Below are positions 8,192-14,340 of a stretch of DNA of 18,241 nt, one piece after another. The stretch lies in assembly GCA_027035985.1 (NCBI GenBank), contig JALVTI010000158.1, positions 1-18,241 of the forward strand, in the 5' to 3' direction. This DNA is from Aquificales bacterium. Its GTDB lineage: Bacteria > Aquificota > Aquificia > Aquificales > QOAS01. The notes under the pieces were generated by a model. It was not told where the DNA came from. It saw nothing but the letters and a program-made list of their open reading frames with translations, and did no database searches. Made by a program: the position numbers and the translations under genes. Position 1 is the first letter of the stretch, and each line of letters opens with the position of its first letter.

Positions 8192-8899
8192 TTAAAGCCT
8201 CTCCTCCACAACGGGTATATCGTTTTCGGTATCCACCCCGTGGTAGAAGTTTTCCGTTATCTCTACCTTTATAGGTATCCCATTTTCAAGCAACCGCAGT
8301 TGTTCAAGTTTTTCGGTTTCCTCCAGAGGTGTGGGCTTTAGACGGGTAAACTCGAAGAGCGTCTCCCTGCGAAAGGCGTAAATACCTATATGTTTTAAAG
8401 GCTTAAACTTAAAGCCGCTCCGCGGGAAGGGTATGGGCGCGCGGGAAAAGTAGAGGGCGTAACCCCTCCTATCGGTCACCACCTTGACCGCGTTCGGGTC
8501 TTCGAACAGTCCTCCCTCCAAGGGTGTCGCCAGCGTAGCCACCGAAGCCCCGCCCTTTAGGGCGGCTATCAACCTATTCAAATCCTCCTTGTAGGCAAAT
8601 GGTTCGTCCCCCTGATAGTTGACGATGTAGGGAGCCTCTATGCCGAGCCTCTCAACCGCGTAAGCCACCCTGTCGCTTCCGCTCGGAAGTTCGGAGGGGG
8701 TTAACACCACTTCGGCGAGGTCTCGGACTACCTCCTTAACCTTCCCGCTGTCGGTGGCTACCAGAATATCGAAACCGGTCTTGGAGAGGTTTTCAACAAC
8801 CCACCTTATTAGGGGCTTGCCCTTTATTTCCCTCAGAGGTTTGTTTTTAAGCCTTATGGAACCCAAACGGGCGGGAACGACTATCAAAACCTCACCCAT
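8192..8899 (-). CDS. kdsB: 3-deoxy-manno-octulosonate cytidylyltransferase (CMP-Kdo synthetase)
   Basis: KdsB activates Kdo with CTP to CMP-Kdo for the inner core of lipopolysaccharide, so the organism should make an LPS outer membrane. The 235-residue protein starts MGEVLIVVPARLGSIRLKNKP, the nucleotide-binding motif of the family. It also shows LPSGSDR (about 71-77), YQGDEP (95-100), KHIGIYAFR (169-177), LEETEKLEQLR (192-202) and HGVDTEND (220-227). It is slightly shorter than the 248-residue E. coli enzyme. The frame stays open 75 codons further upstream, but that part is not conserved-looking and is antisense to the DsbC-like gene, so ATG 8899 is the start. The start is preceded by an unusual palindrome containing the only purine-rich stretch. 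mraY follows 60 bp downstream. Confidence 0.95.
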   Translation of the reverse strand: MGEVLIVVPARLGSIRLKNKPLREIKGKPLIRWVVENLSKTGFDILVATDSGKVKEVVRDLAEVVLTPSELPSGSDRVAYAVERLGIEAPYIVNYQGDEPFAYKEDLNRLIAALKGGASVATLATPLEGGLFEDPNAVKVVTDRRGYALYFSRAPIPFPRSGFKFKPLKHIGIYAFRRETLFEFTRLKPTPLEETEKLEQLRLLENGIPIKVEITENFYHGVDTENDIPVVEERL

Positions 8900-8922
8900 A
8901 GGAGGGTATTTAACCCTTTCCT
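8900..8922 (-). promoter_or_regulatory. kdsB start-site hairpin with embedded ribosome-binding-like sequence
   Basis: On the minus strand the order is AAAGGA, then AGGGT-TAAAT-ACCCT (plus 8903-8917), then CCT, then directly the kdsB ATG. The inner 5-bp stem is perfect, and AGG and CCT add three outer pairs around a 2-nt bulge. In linear form AAAGGA is far from the ATG. With only the inner stem folded the distance becomes about 4-5 nt; with the outer stem folded AGG is masked. This suggests, but does not show, control of translation by RNA folding. Confidence 0.4.
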
Positions 8923-8981
8923 TTAAAAGATTGTTAAAGAAGCTACCTTCCCACCCAAAAGGAAAGCAAAATATATTAACT

Positions 8982-9758
8982 ATGGTTAAAAAAGTTTTGA
9001 GTGCAATCGCATTAGGAGTCGGTTCATTGGCTCTTGCATGTCCCTCGGTGGAACAGATGCAACAAAATATAAACAAAATTTTTAGGGTTCCTCTAAAGGT
9101 TGTAGATGTTAAAAAGGCTCCCATAAAGGGGCTGTGTGAGGCTGTAGTCTCCTTTAGGAATGAAAAGTTAATCTTTTACACTGATGAAAGCGGTAGATAC
9201 TTTCTTCTCGGCAGGGGTCCTTTTGTAAATATCTTAGACCTAAAAACAGGTGAAAATGTAACAGCAGAAGAGTTACAGGAGCTTAACAAACTCTCCCAAA
9301 AGCAGGTGCACGAGCTCGATAAATATGTAGCCTTTACGTACGGAAATAGAGGAAAGGTTATCTACCTCTTTACCGACCCCGAATGCCCCTTCTGTCAAAA
9401 GCTAGAACCTACCCTTAAAAAACTCGCCGACGAAGGAAAAATACAGATTAGGGTTATACTCTATCCACTACCCTTTCACGCCCACGCGAGACAAAAAGCG
9501 GTGGCTATAGTTTGCCAACATATAGGTTGGAAAGGTTTGCAGGGTAGCTATTGGAACAAGGAGCGAATGGAGAAACTCGGGCAATGGCAGTGCCAAAGGG
9601 GTGAAGAGTTGGTTGAAAAATCTATAGAGATAGGTAAAAAATACGGCGTTAGCGGAACCCCTACCATAATAACCCAAGAGGGTAAAAAAATCGTAGGGGC
9701 TCTTCCCGAAGAGCAGCTTAAAAAGGAACTTGGTTTGGAGGGCAACAAAACCAAGTGA
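8982..9758 (+). CDS. DsbC-like periplasmic disulfide isomerase/reductase
   Basis: A secreted thioredoxin-fold protein of 258 residues. Residues 1-19 form a signal peptide (MVKK, hydrophobic core, ALA before C20). Residues about 20-120 resemble the DsbC/DsbG dimerisation domain. The thioredoxin domain carries the active site C135-P-F-C138 (TDPECPFCQKL) and the cis-proline P227 in VSGTPT. C178 and C204 occupy the place of the second, structural disulfide of DsbC. The family shuffles wrong disulfides in the periplasm, kept reduced by DsbD. C20 right after the cleavage site could also be lipidated, but the -3 residue is Ala rather than Leu, so signal peptidase I is more likely. I chose ATG 8982 because the signal peptide starts there; GGAAAG lies about 16 nt upstream. 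Its codons and flanks are AT-richer than neighbouring kdsB. Confidence 0.88.
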   Translation: MVKKVLSAIALGVGSLALACPSVEQMQQNINKIFRVPLKVVDVKKAPIKGLCEAVVSFRNEKLIFYTDESGRYFLLGRGPFVNILDLKTGENVTAEELQELNKLSQKQVHELDKYVAFTYGNRGKVIYLFTDPECPFCQKLEPTLKKLADEGKIQIRVILYPLPFHAHARQKAVAIVCQHIGWKGLQGSYWNKERMEKLGQWQCQRGEELVEKSIEIGKKYGVSGTPTIITQEGKKIVGALPEEQLKKELGLEGNKTK

Positions 9759-9805
9759 ACTACCTTCCATCTTTGATTTAAGAATGTGAGTGAGTTTACA
9801 CACCT

Positions 9806-9926
9806 GATAGGGAATACCTTACCATCCAGGCGGGTTCACACCGCCTCTACTCCTACCTATCTACCAAAAGATAGGTAGTAAAAGTGAATTTCTCCATCTT
9901 TTCGGAGTGTTAGTTATTCCCCTATC
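9806..9926 (+). ncRNA. structured intergenic stretch, possible RNA or attenuator
   Basis: Three nested or serial stems lie between the DsbC-like gene and the next gene. AGGCGG (9828-9833) pairs with CCGCCT (9841-9846) over 7 nt. CTACCTATCT (9853-9862) pairs perfectly with AGATAGGTAG (9869-9878) over 6 nt. GATAGGGAAT (9806-9815) can pair with ATTCCCCTATC (9916-9926) with one bulged base, enclosing the others. The 10-bp stem is the likeliest terminator for the upstream gene but lacks a T-run. The layout could equally be an untranslated leader of the downstream gene or an independent small RNA. I recognise no known RNA family. Confidence 0.35.
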
Positions 9927-9955
9927 ATAGATAGAGGGTTTTAGCTCGCAAAGTT

Positions 9956-10522
9956 TTGCATAAAAATCCGATAGTGAAAGAGGCATTAAACGAAATAGGG
10001 ATAAAAACGGACTACGAGGGTGAAATTTGGGAGATAAAAGTTTATGTGTTTGAAAAAGATGTAGAATTGGTGGATATTATAGGGGGAAAATTGATAGAAT
10101 ACGACCTGGTAGAAGAGAGTTTGGGGAGGTTTAAAGTTCCAGTAATAAAAAATCCAACGGGAACAATTTTACATGTGGATGTCTCAGTAATACCACAGGA
10201 ACAAAACCCCCTTTGGGAATTATACTTTTCCCACCCTACCGGTATTCTAATCGCCCATAACTCAACGGGGGATAAGTTTCTAATTTTCAAATTCGACGAT
10301 GGAGAAGAACACGAATGGGAGGTTATAGAGGCGAGGAAACCCCAAAACAAGGAAGAAAAAAGAATGGTGGAAAAGGCTTGGAAGGAGGCTAATTTCTATA
10401 GAATTCTCCACCCCCACGAGGAAGTGTTTAGACCAGACTTGGTGAAAAAGAAAAAGGGCAGGGATTTTCCTCCCCCCGATAGCAAAAGCAAAACTAAAAC
10501 TAAGGTTTCCTTAGACCCTTAA
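9956..10522 (+). CDS. unrecognised 188-residue protein
   Basis: I do not recognise this protein. It is 188 residues, acidic through most of its length, and appears soluble: there is no signal peptide or membrane segment. The centre is rich in short beta-like stretches (WEIKVYVFEKDVELVDIIGG, LWELYFSHPTGILIAHN, DKFLIFKFDDGEEHEW). A helical segment follows (about 128-150). The tail is very basic and Lys/Pro/Ser-rich (VKKKKGRDFPPPDSKSKTK), suggesting a disordered, possibly nucleic-acid-contacting end. The start is taken as TTG 9956: a TAG stands eight codons upstream and no in-frame ATG occurs near the N terminus, so start confidence is low. It converges on the next gene, and the two stop codons share TTAA at 10519-10522. 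Composition is AT-rich like its neighbours, consistent with recent acquisition. Confidence 0.65.
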   Translation: MHKNPIVKEALNEIGIKTDYEGEIWEIKVYVFEKDVELVDIIGGKLIEYDLVEESLGRFKVPVIKNPTGTILHVDVSVIPQEQNPLWELYFSHPTGILIAHNSTGDKFLIFKFDDGEEHEWEVIEARKPQNKEEKRMVEKAWKEANFYRILHPHEEVFRPDLVKKKKGRDFPPPDSKSKTKTKVSLDP

Positions 10523-11043
10523 ATATTTGAAAATCTTATAACCTCGTTTTCCTTATAAACCTTTTTCCAAAATTCTCTATCCGTTTCTTCTTTCCAAAAA
10601 TCGATTGGATAGATAAACTCTATCGGGTAAAGGATATAAATTGCCGACAAGTCGGGTGTGGGGTCTATTGTTAGAAACCACCTCGCAATTATAAACCTTT
10701 TCCTTAAATGAAAACCCTCAATTATTTCTTCGAGAACATCGATTTTGGGTATTCTATACCCGTATTTCAATATCAACTTGTTTTCTATAAAACAATCGGG
10801 AAATTTAATCTCATATTCGGGATTGGGAAATTTTAGGGATAGGATTTCTTTACTCTCTAATACATTTTGATAATATTTTTCGTTTCCTGTTTTGGTTTCT
10901 ATCTCCACATTTACATCGGAGGGTAATCGGTAAGAGTTAAGATAACACATTTTGTTAGTATAGCTTAACAGGTATTCTATACTTTCCAAGTATAGAAATT
11001 TTTCACCTTTTAAAAGTTCTTCTATCCTTTCCCTAAGTTCCAT
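10519..11043 (-). CDS. unrecognised 174-residue protein
   Basis: No family recognised. The 174-residue protein has no signal peptide or membrane span and is rich in Glu, Lys, Ile, Tyr and aromatic residues, without an obvious catalytic motif. An N-terminal helix (MELRERIEELLKGEKFLYL) is followed by mixed alpha/beta sequence, with KFPNPEYEIKFPDCFIENK in the middle and an aromatic segment SAIYILYPIEFIYPIDFWKE near residues 133-152. It starts at ATG 11043; no ribosome-binding site is evident. It is convergent with the 188-residue gene and overlaps it by four bases. The 480 bp upstream have no intact gene. AT-rich codon use sets it apart from tpx and the kinase gene nearby. Convergent orientation argues against a standard toxin-antitoxin pair, which would be co-transcribed. 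Confidence 0.65.
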   Translation of the reverse strand: MELRERIEELLKGEKFLYLESIEYLLSYTNKMCYLNSYRLPSDVNVEIETKTGNEKYYQNVLESKEILSLKFPNPEYEIKFPDCFIENKLILKYGYRIPKIDVLEEIIEGFHLRKRFIIARWFLTIDPTPDLSAIYILYPIEFIYPIDFWKEETDREFWKKVYKENEVIRFSNI

Positions 11044-11313
11044 AAAATGGAAACTTACTTTATGTTTTCCAAAATTAGAAGATGTTATAATAATATAATA
11101 ATACCTTTTAAATCTATTTTAAAAATCCCTTTCTATAAGGAAATAATGGGTTAATAAAAACTTTATTATAGGGATAATTTCTTTATTTCTTTCTTACAAG
11201 AAATCCACTAGGAAGTTCCTTACTTTAGTCAAAAAAAATGCCTGGAATAATTGATTTTCTTCCTTATTATTAAGGATACAGTTACACCAGTACCCAATGT
11301 GTCCTAAATATAG

Positions 11314-11463
11314 AATCTAAAAACAAAAACAGAAGCTATAGAGGAGGTAAAAACAATAAATCTATTCAGGAAGTTTATAAAAAAGCATCAGGGATTTTTA
11401 AACTTTCTAATTATAGATGAATTAACATGTTTAGAAAGTAAAGTATTCTTTGGAGTAATTTAA
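11314..11463 (+). pseudogene. possible short coding relic with ribosome-binding site but no start codon
   Basis: GAGGAGGT at 11341-11348 is a near-perfect Shine-Dalgarno. Eight bases past its GGAGG core, an ATA codon (11356-11358) opens 35 codons ending in TAA at 11461-11463. The peptide contains FRKFIKKHQGFLNFLIIDEL. The frame is also open back to 11314. Either the start has mutated from ATG to ATA, or ATA is used, or this is chance. The LIIDEL stretch vaguely recalls the DE-containing strands of transposase cores, but the match is too short to name a family. Confidence 0.2.
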
Positions 11464-11491
11464 AGGGTTTCTAAAGGTGGACAGAAACCCT
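11464..11491. other. 9-bp perfect hairpin after the short frame
   Basis: AGGGTTTCT (11464-11472) pairs with AGAAACCCT (11483-11491) around a 10-nt loop, beginning directly after the TAA at 11461-11463 and 35 bp before the kinase gene start. No T-run follows. It could be a weak terminator, an element end or a leader structure for the kinase gene. Confidence 0.4.
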
Positions 11492-11525
11492 CCAATTTAG
11501 AGAAAAAGCGTCATTTTATAAAGTT

Positions 11526-12065
11526 ATGGTTCAAGTCTTTGACCCCCGAAGGGTTATCGTTTTGATAGGTCTGTCCGGTAGCGGGAAGTCTTATTTTGCG
11601 AAGCGCCTAGCCGAGTGTTGCGGCTACGAAGTTCTGCGCAGCGATGTAATCCGCAAAGAGCTCGCCGGACTAAAGCCTACCGAAAGCGCAAAAGCCGCCT
11701 TCGGCGGGGGAATTTACACACCCCAAATGACGGAGAAGGTTTACCAAACCCTCCTAAGGAGGGCAAAGGATATAGTCTCCAAAGGCGGGAAGGTTGTTCT
11801 CGACGCCACCTTTTTGAGGAAGTGGCAGAGGGAACTCGTCTTCAGACATTTCCCCTCGGCGGTCTTTGTGTGGATAAACGAACCGGAGGAGGTCGTTATA
11901 AAAAGACTCCAATCCCGAAAGGGGGACGTATCGGACGCCGATGTATCCGTTTACAGGAAACAAAAGGAGATTTTTGAACCGCCGGAGGAGAGTCTTACAA
12001 CCTTTGTCCTCCGCAGTGGGGAGTGGGATAAATTGGTCTCCGCTTTGGGGTTGGATAAAGTTTAA
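11526..12065 (+). CDS. AAA_33-type P-loop kinase-like ATP-binding protein
   Basis: A 179-residue P-loop protein of the small-molecule kinase type often named AAA family ATPase or AAA_33. Walker A is GLSGSGKS (15-22). The family-typical R38-S-D sequence follows (VLRSDVIRKELAG), then the YTPQMTEKVYQTLL helix and VVLDATF (D93) as the Walker B-like strand. The lid region has RKGDVSDADVSVYRKQ. The same domain forms the C-terminal half of fused aminoglycoside phosphotransferase/ATP-binding proteins; here it stands alone. The family also includes gluconokinase-like and polynucleotide-kinase-like members, so the substrate is unknown. The ATG is taken at 11526; TTTATAAAG ends two bases before it, so the message may be almost leaderless. 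It converges on tpx, with one hairpin between. Confidence 0.85.
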   Translation: MVQVFDPRRVIVLIGLSGSGKSYFAKRLAECCGYEVLRSDVIRKELAGLKPTESAKAAFGGGIYTPQMTEKVYQTLLRRAKDIVSKGGKVVLDATFLRKWQRELVFRHFPSAVFVWINEPEEVVIKRLQSRKGDVSDADVSVYRKQKEIFEPPEESLTTFVLRSGEWDKLVSALGLDKV

Positions 12066-12081
12066 TCCCCCAAAAGGGGGA
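12066..12081. terminator. bidirectional hairpin between the kinase gene and tpx
   Basis: TCCCCC-AAAA-GGGGGA, a 6-bp perfect stem starting directly after the kinase gene TAA and eight bases from the tpx stop. On the minus strand it is preceded by TCTTTTCC. It is the only structure in the 24-bp gap between two convergent genes, so it probably serves both. Confidence 0.55.
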
Positions 12082-12089
12082 GGAAAAGA

Positions 12090-12599
12090 TTAGGCGAGCT
12101 TTTTGAGGGCTTCGAGAACCTCGTCGTAGTTGGGCTCGCTGGTAATTTCGGGAACGAGCTGTTTGTAGGCGATTTTTCCGTCCTTATCCACTATGAAAAC
12201 AGCCCTTGCGAGCAGTCCCTTGAGAGCGCCTTCGGCGATAAGGACGCCGTATTTTTCCATATCCCTATACCTGAAATCGGAAGCCACGTCGATGTTGGAA
12301 ACGTTGAAGCTCTCGCAGAACCTCTTTTCGGCGAAGGGCAGGTCCATGGATACGACGGTAACGTCGACGTTTTGGAAGTCTTTTAGCATTTCGTTGAACT
12401 TCTTGGTCTCCATTTCGCAAACGGGGGTGTCGAGCGAGGGAACGGTTATGATGAGTTGAACCTTGTCCTTTTTGCCGCCGATAGCCTTTTCGGCGAGGTC
12501 GCTTTTAACGACGTATGCGACGGGTGCCTCGTCTCCGACGTTCAAAGCGGGACCCGCCAAGGTTACGGGATTACCTTTGAGGGTTACGGTTTCAGCCAT
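12090..12599 (-). CDS. tpx: Thiol peroxidase (atypical 2-Cys peroxiredoxin)
   Basis: Tpx reduces hydrogen peroxide and organic hydroperoxides at the expense of thioredoxin. The 169-residue length is standard. The peroxidatic cysteine is C61 in PSLDTPVCEMETKKF and the resolving cysteine is C95 in KRFCESFNV; both positions equal those of E. coli Tpx. The active-site Thr/Pro of TPVC, SMDLPFA and the DFRYRDMEKYGVLI block are all present. The start is secured by AAAGGAGGT six bases before the ATG, one of the three strong ribosome-binding sites in the window. This fits a highly expressed gene. A TATAAA (plus 12630-12635) lies at a suitable distance upstream for a -10 box, with no clear -35. The gene is monocistronic between a bidirectional terminator and the small membrane protein gene. 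Confidence 0.96.
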   Translation of the reverse strand: MAETVTLKGNPVTLAGPALNVGDEAPVAYVVKSDLAEKAIGGKKDKVQLIITVPSLDTPVCEMETKKFNEMLKDFQNVDVTVVSMDLPFAEKRFCESFNVSNIDVASDFRYRDMEKYGVLIAEGALKGLLARAVFIVDKDGKIAYKQLVPEITSEPNYDEVLEALKKLA

Positions 12600-12604
12600 T
12601 TTTT

Positions 12605-12613
12605 ACCTCCTTT
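12605..12613 (-). promoter_or_regulatory. strong ribosome-binding site of tpx
   Basis: AAAGGAGGT on the minus strand, separated from the ATG by an A-only spacer. It fixes the tpx start and contrasts with the weak or absent sites of most genes in this window. Confidence 0.8.
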
Positions 12614-12674
12614 AGAGTTTGCCCCTTCATTTATAACCTTTTAACGGACGCAATTTAATGACAAATATCCACCT

Positions 12675-13115
12675 TTAGGAGCTAAGAAGCTTTGAAACCT
12701 TTAAGTGGAATTCCCCTATTAACCTCCTGTAGAAGTTTATCTTTTCGCCGAAATACTCCTCACAGTTGGGTGCCGGATAGAGGTCTATTTCGTGTTCCAT
12801 ATCCTGGACAATGTTGTAAATCCTCAAAAAGTTTTGATACTCCTTTTCCAAATCCGGTGGGAGTTTTTTTTCCTTTAACAGGGTTTGAATTTCTTCGAAA
12901 ACTGTACGGGTTTCTTCGTAAAGTTTTCTATATTCCTCCAGAAGTTTTTGCTTTACACCTTCGGAGCATTCCCCTAACTTTTCAACCTCCTTCAATCTTA
13001 TAGGGGCTTCTCTAATTCTTTCATCTTCGATAGTTTTTTTCCTACCCCTAAGGAGGATAAAAATTCCTACCGCTACCAAAACGGCGACCGCGACCCCAAT
13101 TATAATTCCCGTCAT
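12675..13115 (-). CDS. small membrane-anchored coiled-coil protein, function unknown
   Basis: A 146-residue protein with one N-terminal membrane segment (about 3-23, GIIIGVAVAVLVAVGIFILL) followed by RGRKK, so it is probably anchored with the C-terminal part in the cytoplasm. The rest is charged and helical (EGVKQKLLEEYRKLYEETR, FEEIQTLLKEKKLPPDLEK), with two cysteines (about 51 and 117). No known motif is recognised. I chose ATG 13115; a TTG one codon upstream is possible. AGGATT lies about 10 nt before it. It is separated by 75 bp from tpx on the same strand, a gap that holds the tpx ribosome-binding site and a putative -10 box, so the two are probably not one operon. Confidence 0.7.
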   Translation of the reverse strand: MTGIIIGVAVAVLVAVGIFILLRGRKKTIEDERIREAPIRLKEVEKLGECSEGVKQKLLEEYRKLYEETRTVFEEIQTLLKEKKLPPDLEKEYQNFLRIYNIVQDMEHEIDLYPAPNCEEYFGEKINFYRRLIGEFHLKVSKLLSS

Positions 13116-13211
13116 CAAATTTAATCCTAATCGAGATGGGAGAGTTTCGATGTTGCTATATTTAATTTTCCCTATTCGGTTTTTTTACCGCTAAAATAAA
13201 TATTCTTGCGA

Positions 13212-13284
13212 CGGGGCGTAGCTCAGGTGGCAGAGCGCTGGCATCGGGAGCCAGAGGTCGCGGGTTCAAGTCCCGCCGCCCCGA
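13212..13284 (+). tRNA. tRNA-Pro (anticodon CGG)
   Basis: A 73-nt cloverleaf. The acceptor CGGGGCG (13212-13218) pairs fully with CGCCCCG, with discriminator A at 13284. The D stem is GCTC/GAGC. The anticodon stem CTGGC/GCCAG encloses ATCGGGA, giving anticodon CGG. The variable loop is AGGTC. The T stem GCGGG/CCCGC encloses TTCAAGT. The C1-G72 pair is characteristic of bacterial tRNA-Pro. CCA is not encoded: TTA follows, which is the stop codon (read on the minus strand) of the Fe-S protein gene. TAAAAT at 13192-13197 is a possible -10 box with no clear -35. Confidence 0.97.
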
Positions 13285-14334
13285 TTAACCACCTCCAAGT
13301 AGAAAATCCTTTATGAGCTTCTCCATCTCTCTATCCTTACGGCAGTAGAGGCAATACTCCTCCCCCGGAGGGGCTATAAATTCCTTTCCGCAACCCTTGC
13401 AGACTTTCTTCTCACCTTTGCCGATGACAACTTTACCCGCCATAACGTTGCGGCGAGGGATAAACTCCTTCTCCAGCGTTATAGCCGATTTGGGGCATAT
13501 CCTCTCGCACAGCTTGCAGTCGGTGCAGAGTATCTGCGTGAAGTAAACACCCCGCTCGTCGGAAGAGAGCGCCTTGGTGGGACACCAAAAGGAGCAGACG
13601 TTATTCCTCTCGCACCTTTGGGGGTCTAACTTTGGACGGGCGAAGCGGAGCCGCTCCTCCTTAACCGGCTGGTAGCAGAGATTTTCCGCCGGCAGTAGCT
13701 TAACCCTTTCGAAAAACAGCTGCCGCCATAAAGGAACGTTTATCTTTTTACTTACGGCTGGTTTCTTTGACTTCTCTCCCTCAAAGAGTTCGGAAAGAAT
13801 ATCCTCGTCCGAAGGGGGCGGTTCCTCCTTAACCCCTTCCACCTTGGCATCGGCGCGGTGGTAGTGGAGTAGGAGGTTTGCGTTCTCTATGTAGCGTTTT
13901 ATGTATTCGTAAACCCCCCTTTGGGGACAGCTTTCGCACTTGGAGGTATCCAGGAATACCTCCCCGCAGTGGAGGGCGAGAGCCGAAAGGAGTTCCTCGT
14001 TTAGGAGTCCCAAACAGGGGATTTTTACGTCCAACTCCTCCCACTCGGAGAGGTAGCATCCCACCTTTAGGTGGGTTTTATTTTTGAAAAACTCCGTAAG
14101 GTCAATTTCAATATCGAACACGTTAACGGGACACTCCGAAAAACAGAGACCGCAAACGGTGCATTTGTTGAAGTCGACCTCGGGACGGTTGTCCTTTAAG
14201 GTTATAGCCCCGTGGGGGCAAGCCCTTTCGCACCTATCGCACACCTTTAGGTTATCCCGATTGACGCAGTTTTCGGAATTGACCCGAAGGGGAAAGGAGG
14301 TTATAAAGTCCAAAAAGAGACGGTCTAGAGCCAT
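13285..14334 (-). CDS. multi-cluster 4Fe-4S ferredoxin-type protein with C-terminal zinc ribbon
   Basis: A 349-residue cytoplasmic Fe-S protein. The N-terminal ferredoxin module has C23, C32-x2-C35-x3-C39-P and C58-x2-C61-x2-C64-x3-C68-P. The middle (about 90-140) carries C93, C107 in KIPCLGLL, C123 and C133-x2-C136-P, a pattern reminiscent of the MvhD/FrhD-type domains that accept electrons from heterodisulfide-reductase-like partners. A Glu/Lys/Pro linker (about 165-200) leads to a second ferredoxin module with C241, C247, C251-P and C270-x2-C273-x2-C276-x3-C280-P. The end has C312-x2-C315 and C328-x2-C331, a zinc-ribbon or rubredoxin-like knuckle. It probably relays electrons; partner and donor are unknown. 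The preceding membrane protein gene is 12 bp upstream on the same strand, so they likely form one transcript. The stop codon directly touches the tRNA. Confidence 0.82.
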   Translation of the reverse strand: MALDRLFLDFITSFPLRVNSENCVNRDNLKVCDRCERACPHGAITLKDNRPEVDFNKCTVCGLCFSECPVNVFDIEIDLTEFFKNKTHLKVGCYLSEWEELDVKIPCLGLLNEELLSALALHCGEVFLDTSKCESCPQRGVYEYIKRYIENANLLLHYHRADAKVEGVKEEPPPSDEDILSELFEGEKSKKPAVSKKINVPLWRQLFFERVKLLPAENLCYQPVKEERLRFARPKLDPQRCERNNVCSFWCPTKALSSDERGVYFTQILCTDCKLCERICPKSAITLEKEFIPRRNVMAGKVVIGKGEKKVCKGCGKEFIAPPGEEYCLYCRKDREMEKLIKDFLLGGG

Positions 14335-14340
14335 TAAGGT

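Larger units (their letters stand above)
11044..11525. other. AT-rich stretch without an intact gene
   Basis: About 480 bp, clearly richer in A and T than the rest of the window and peppered with stop codons in all frames. Contents I can point to: many TAATA-like stretches around 11085-11105; an imperfect pairing of AGGATACA (about 11273) with TGTGTCCT (about 11298); a canonical Shine-Dalgarno at 11341-11348 leading into a short open frame; and a 9-bp hairpin at 11464-11491. It looks like decayed mobile or accessory DNA, but no terminal repeats or target duplications were found by eye. Confidence 0.6.

Noticed and set aside
8754..8981. Upstream in-frame extension of the DsbC-like gene
   Set aside because: It is antisense to conserved kdsB coding sequence, and the signal peptide begins at ATG 8982.
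8900..9124. Upstream in-frame extension of kdsB by 75 codons
   Set aside because: It lies antisense to the DsbC-like gene; the family's N-terminal nucleotide-binding motif starts at ATG 8899.
9826..9850. T-arm-like hairpin GGCGG-GTTCACA-CCGCC suggesting a tRNA or tRNA remnant
   Set aside because: The loop lacks the conserved A at position 58, the stem register does not fit G53-C61, and no acceptor, D or anticodon stems could be assembled around it.
9956..11043. Toxin-antitoxin module
   Set aside because: The two genes converge instead of being co-transcribed, and neither shows a known toxin or DNA-binding antitoxin motif.
13914..13925. CCCCCCTTTGGGG resembling the intergenic mini-hairpins
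   Set aside because: It lies inside the Fe-S protein gene and encodes conserved-looking sequence (CPQRGVYEY), so it is not counted as a border element.
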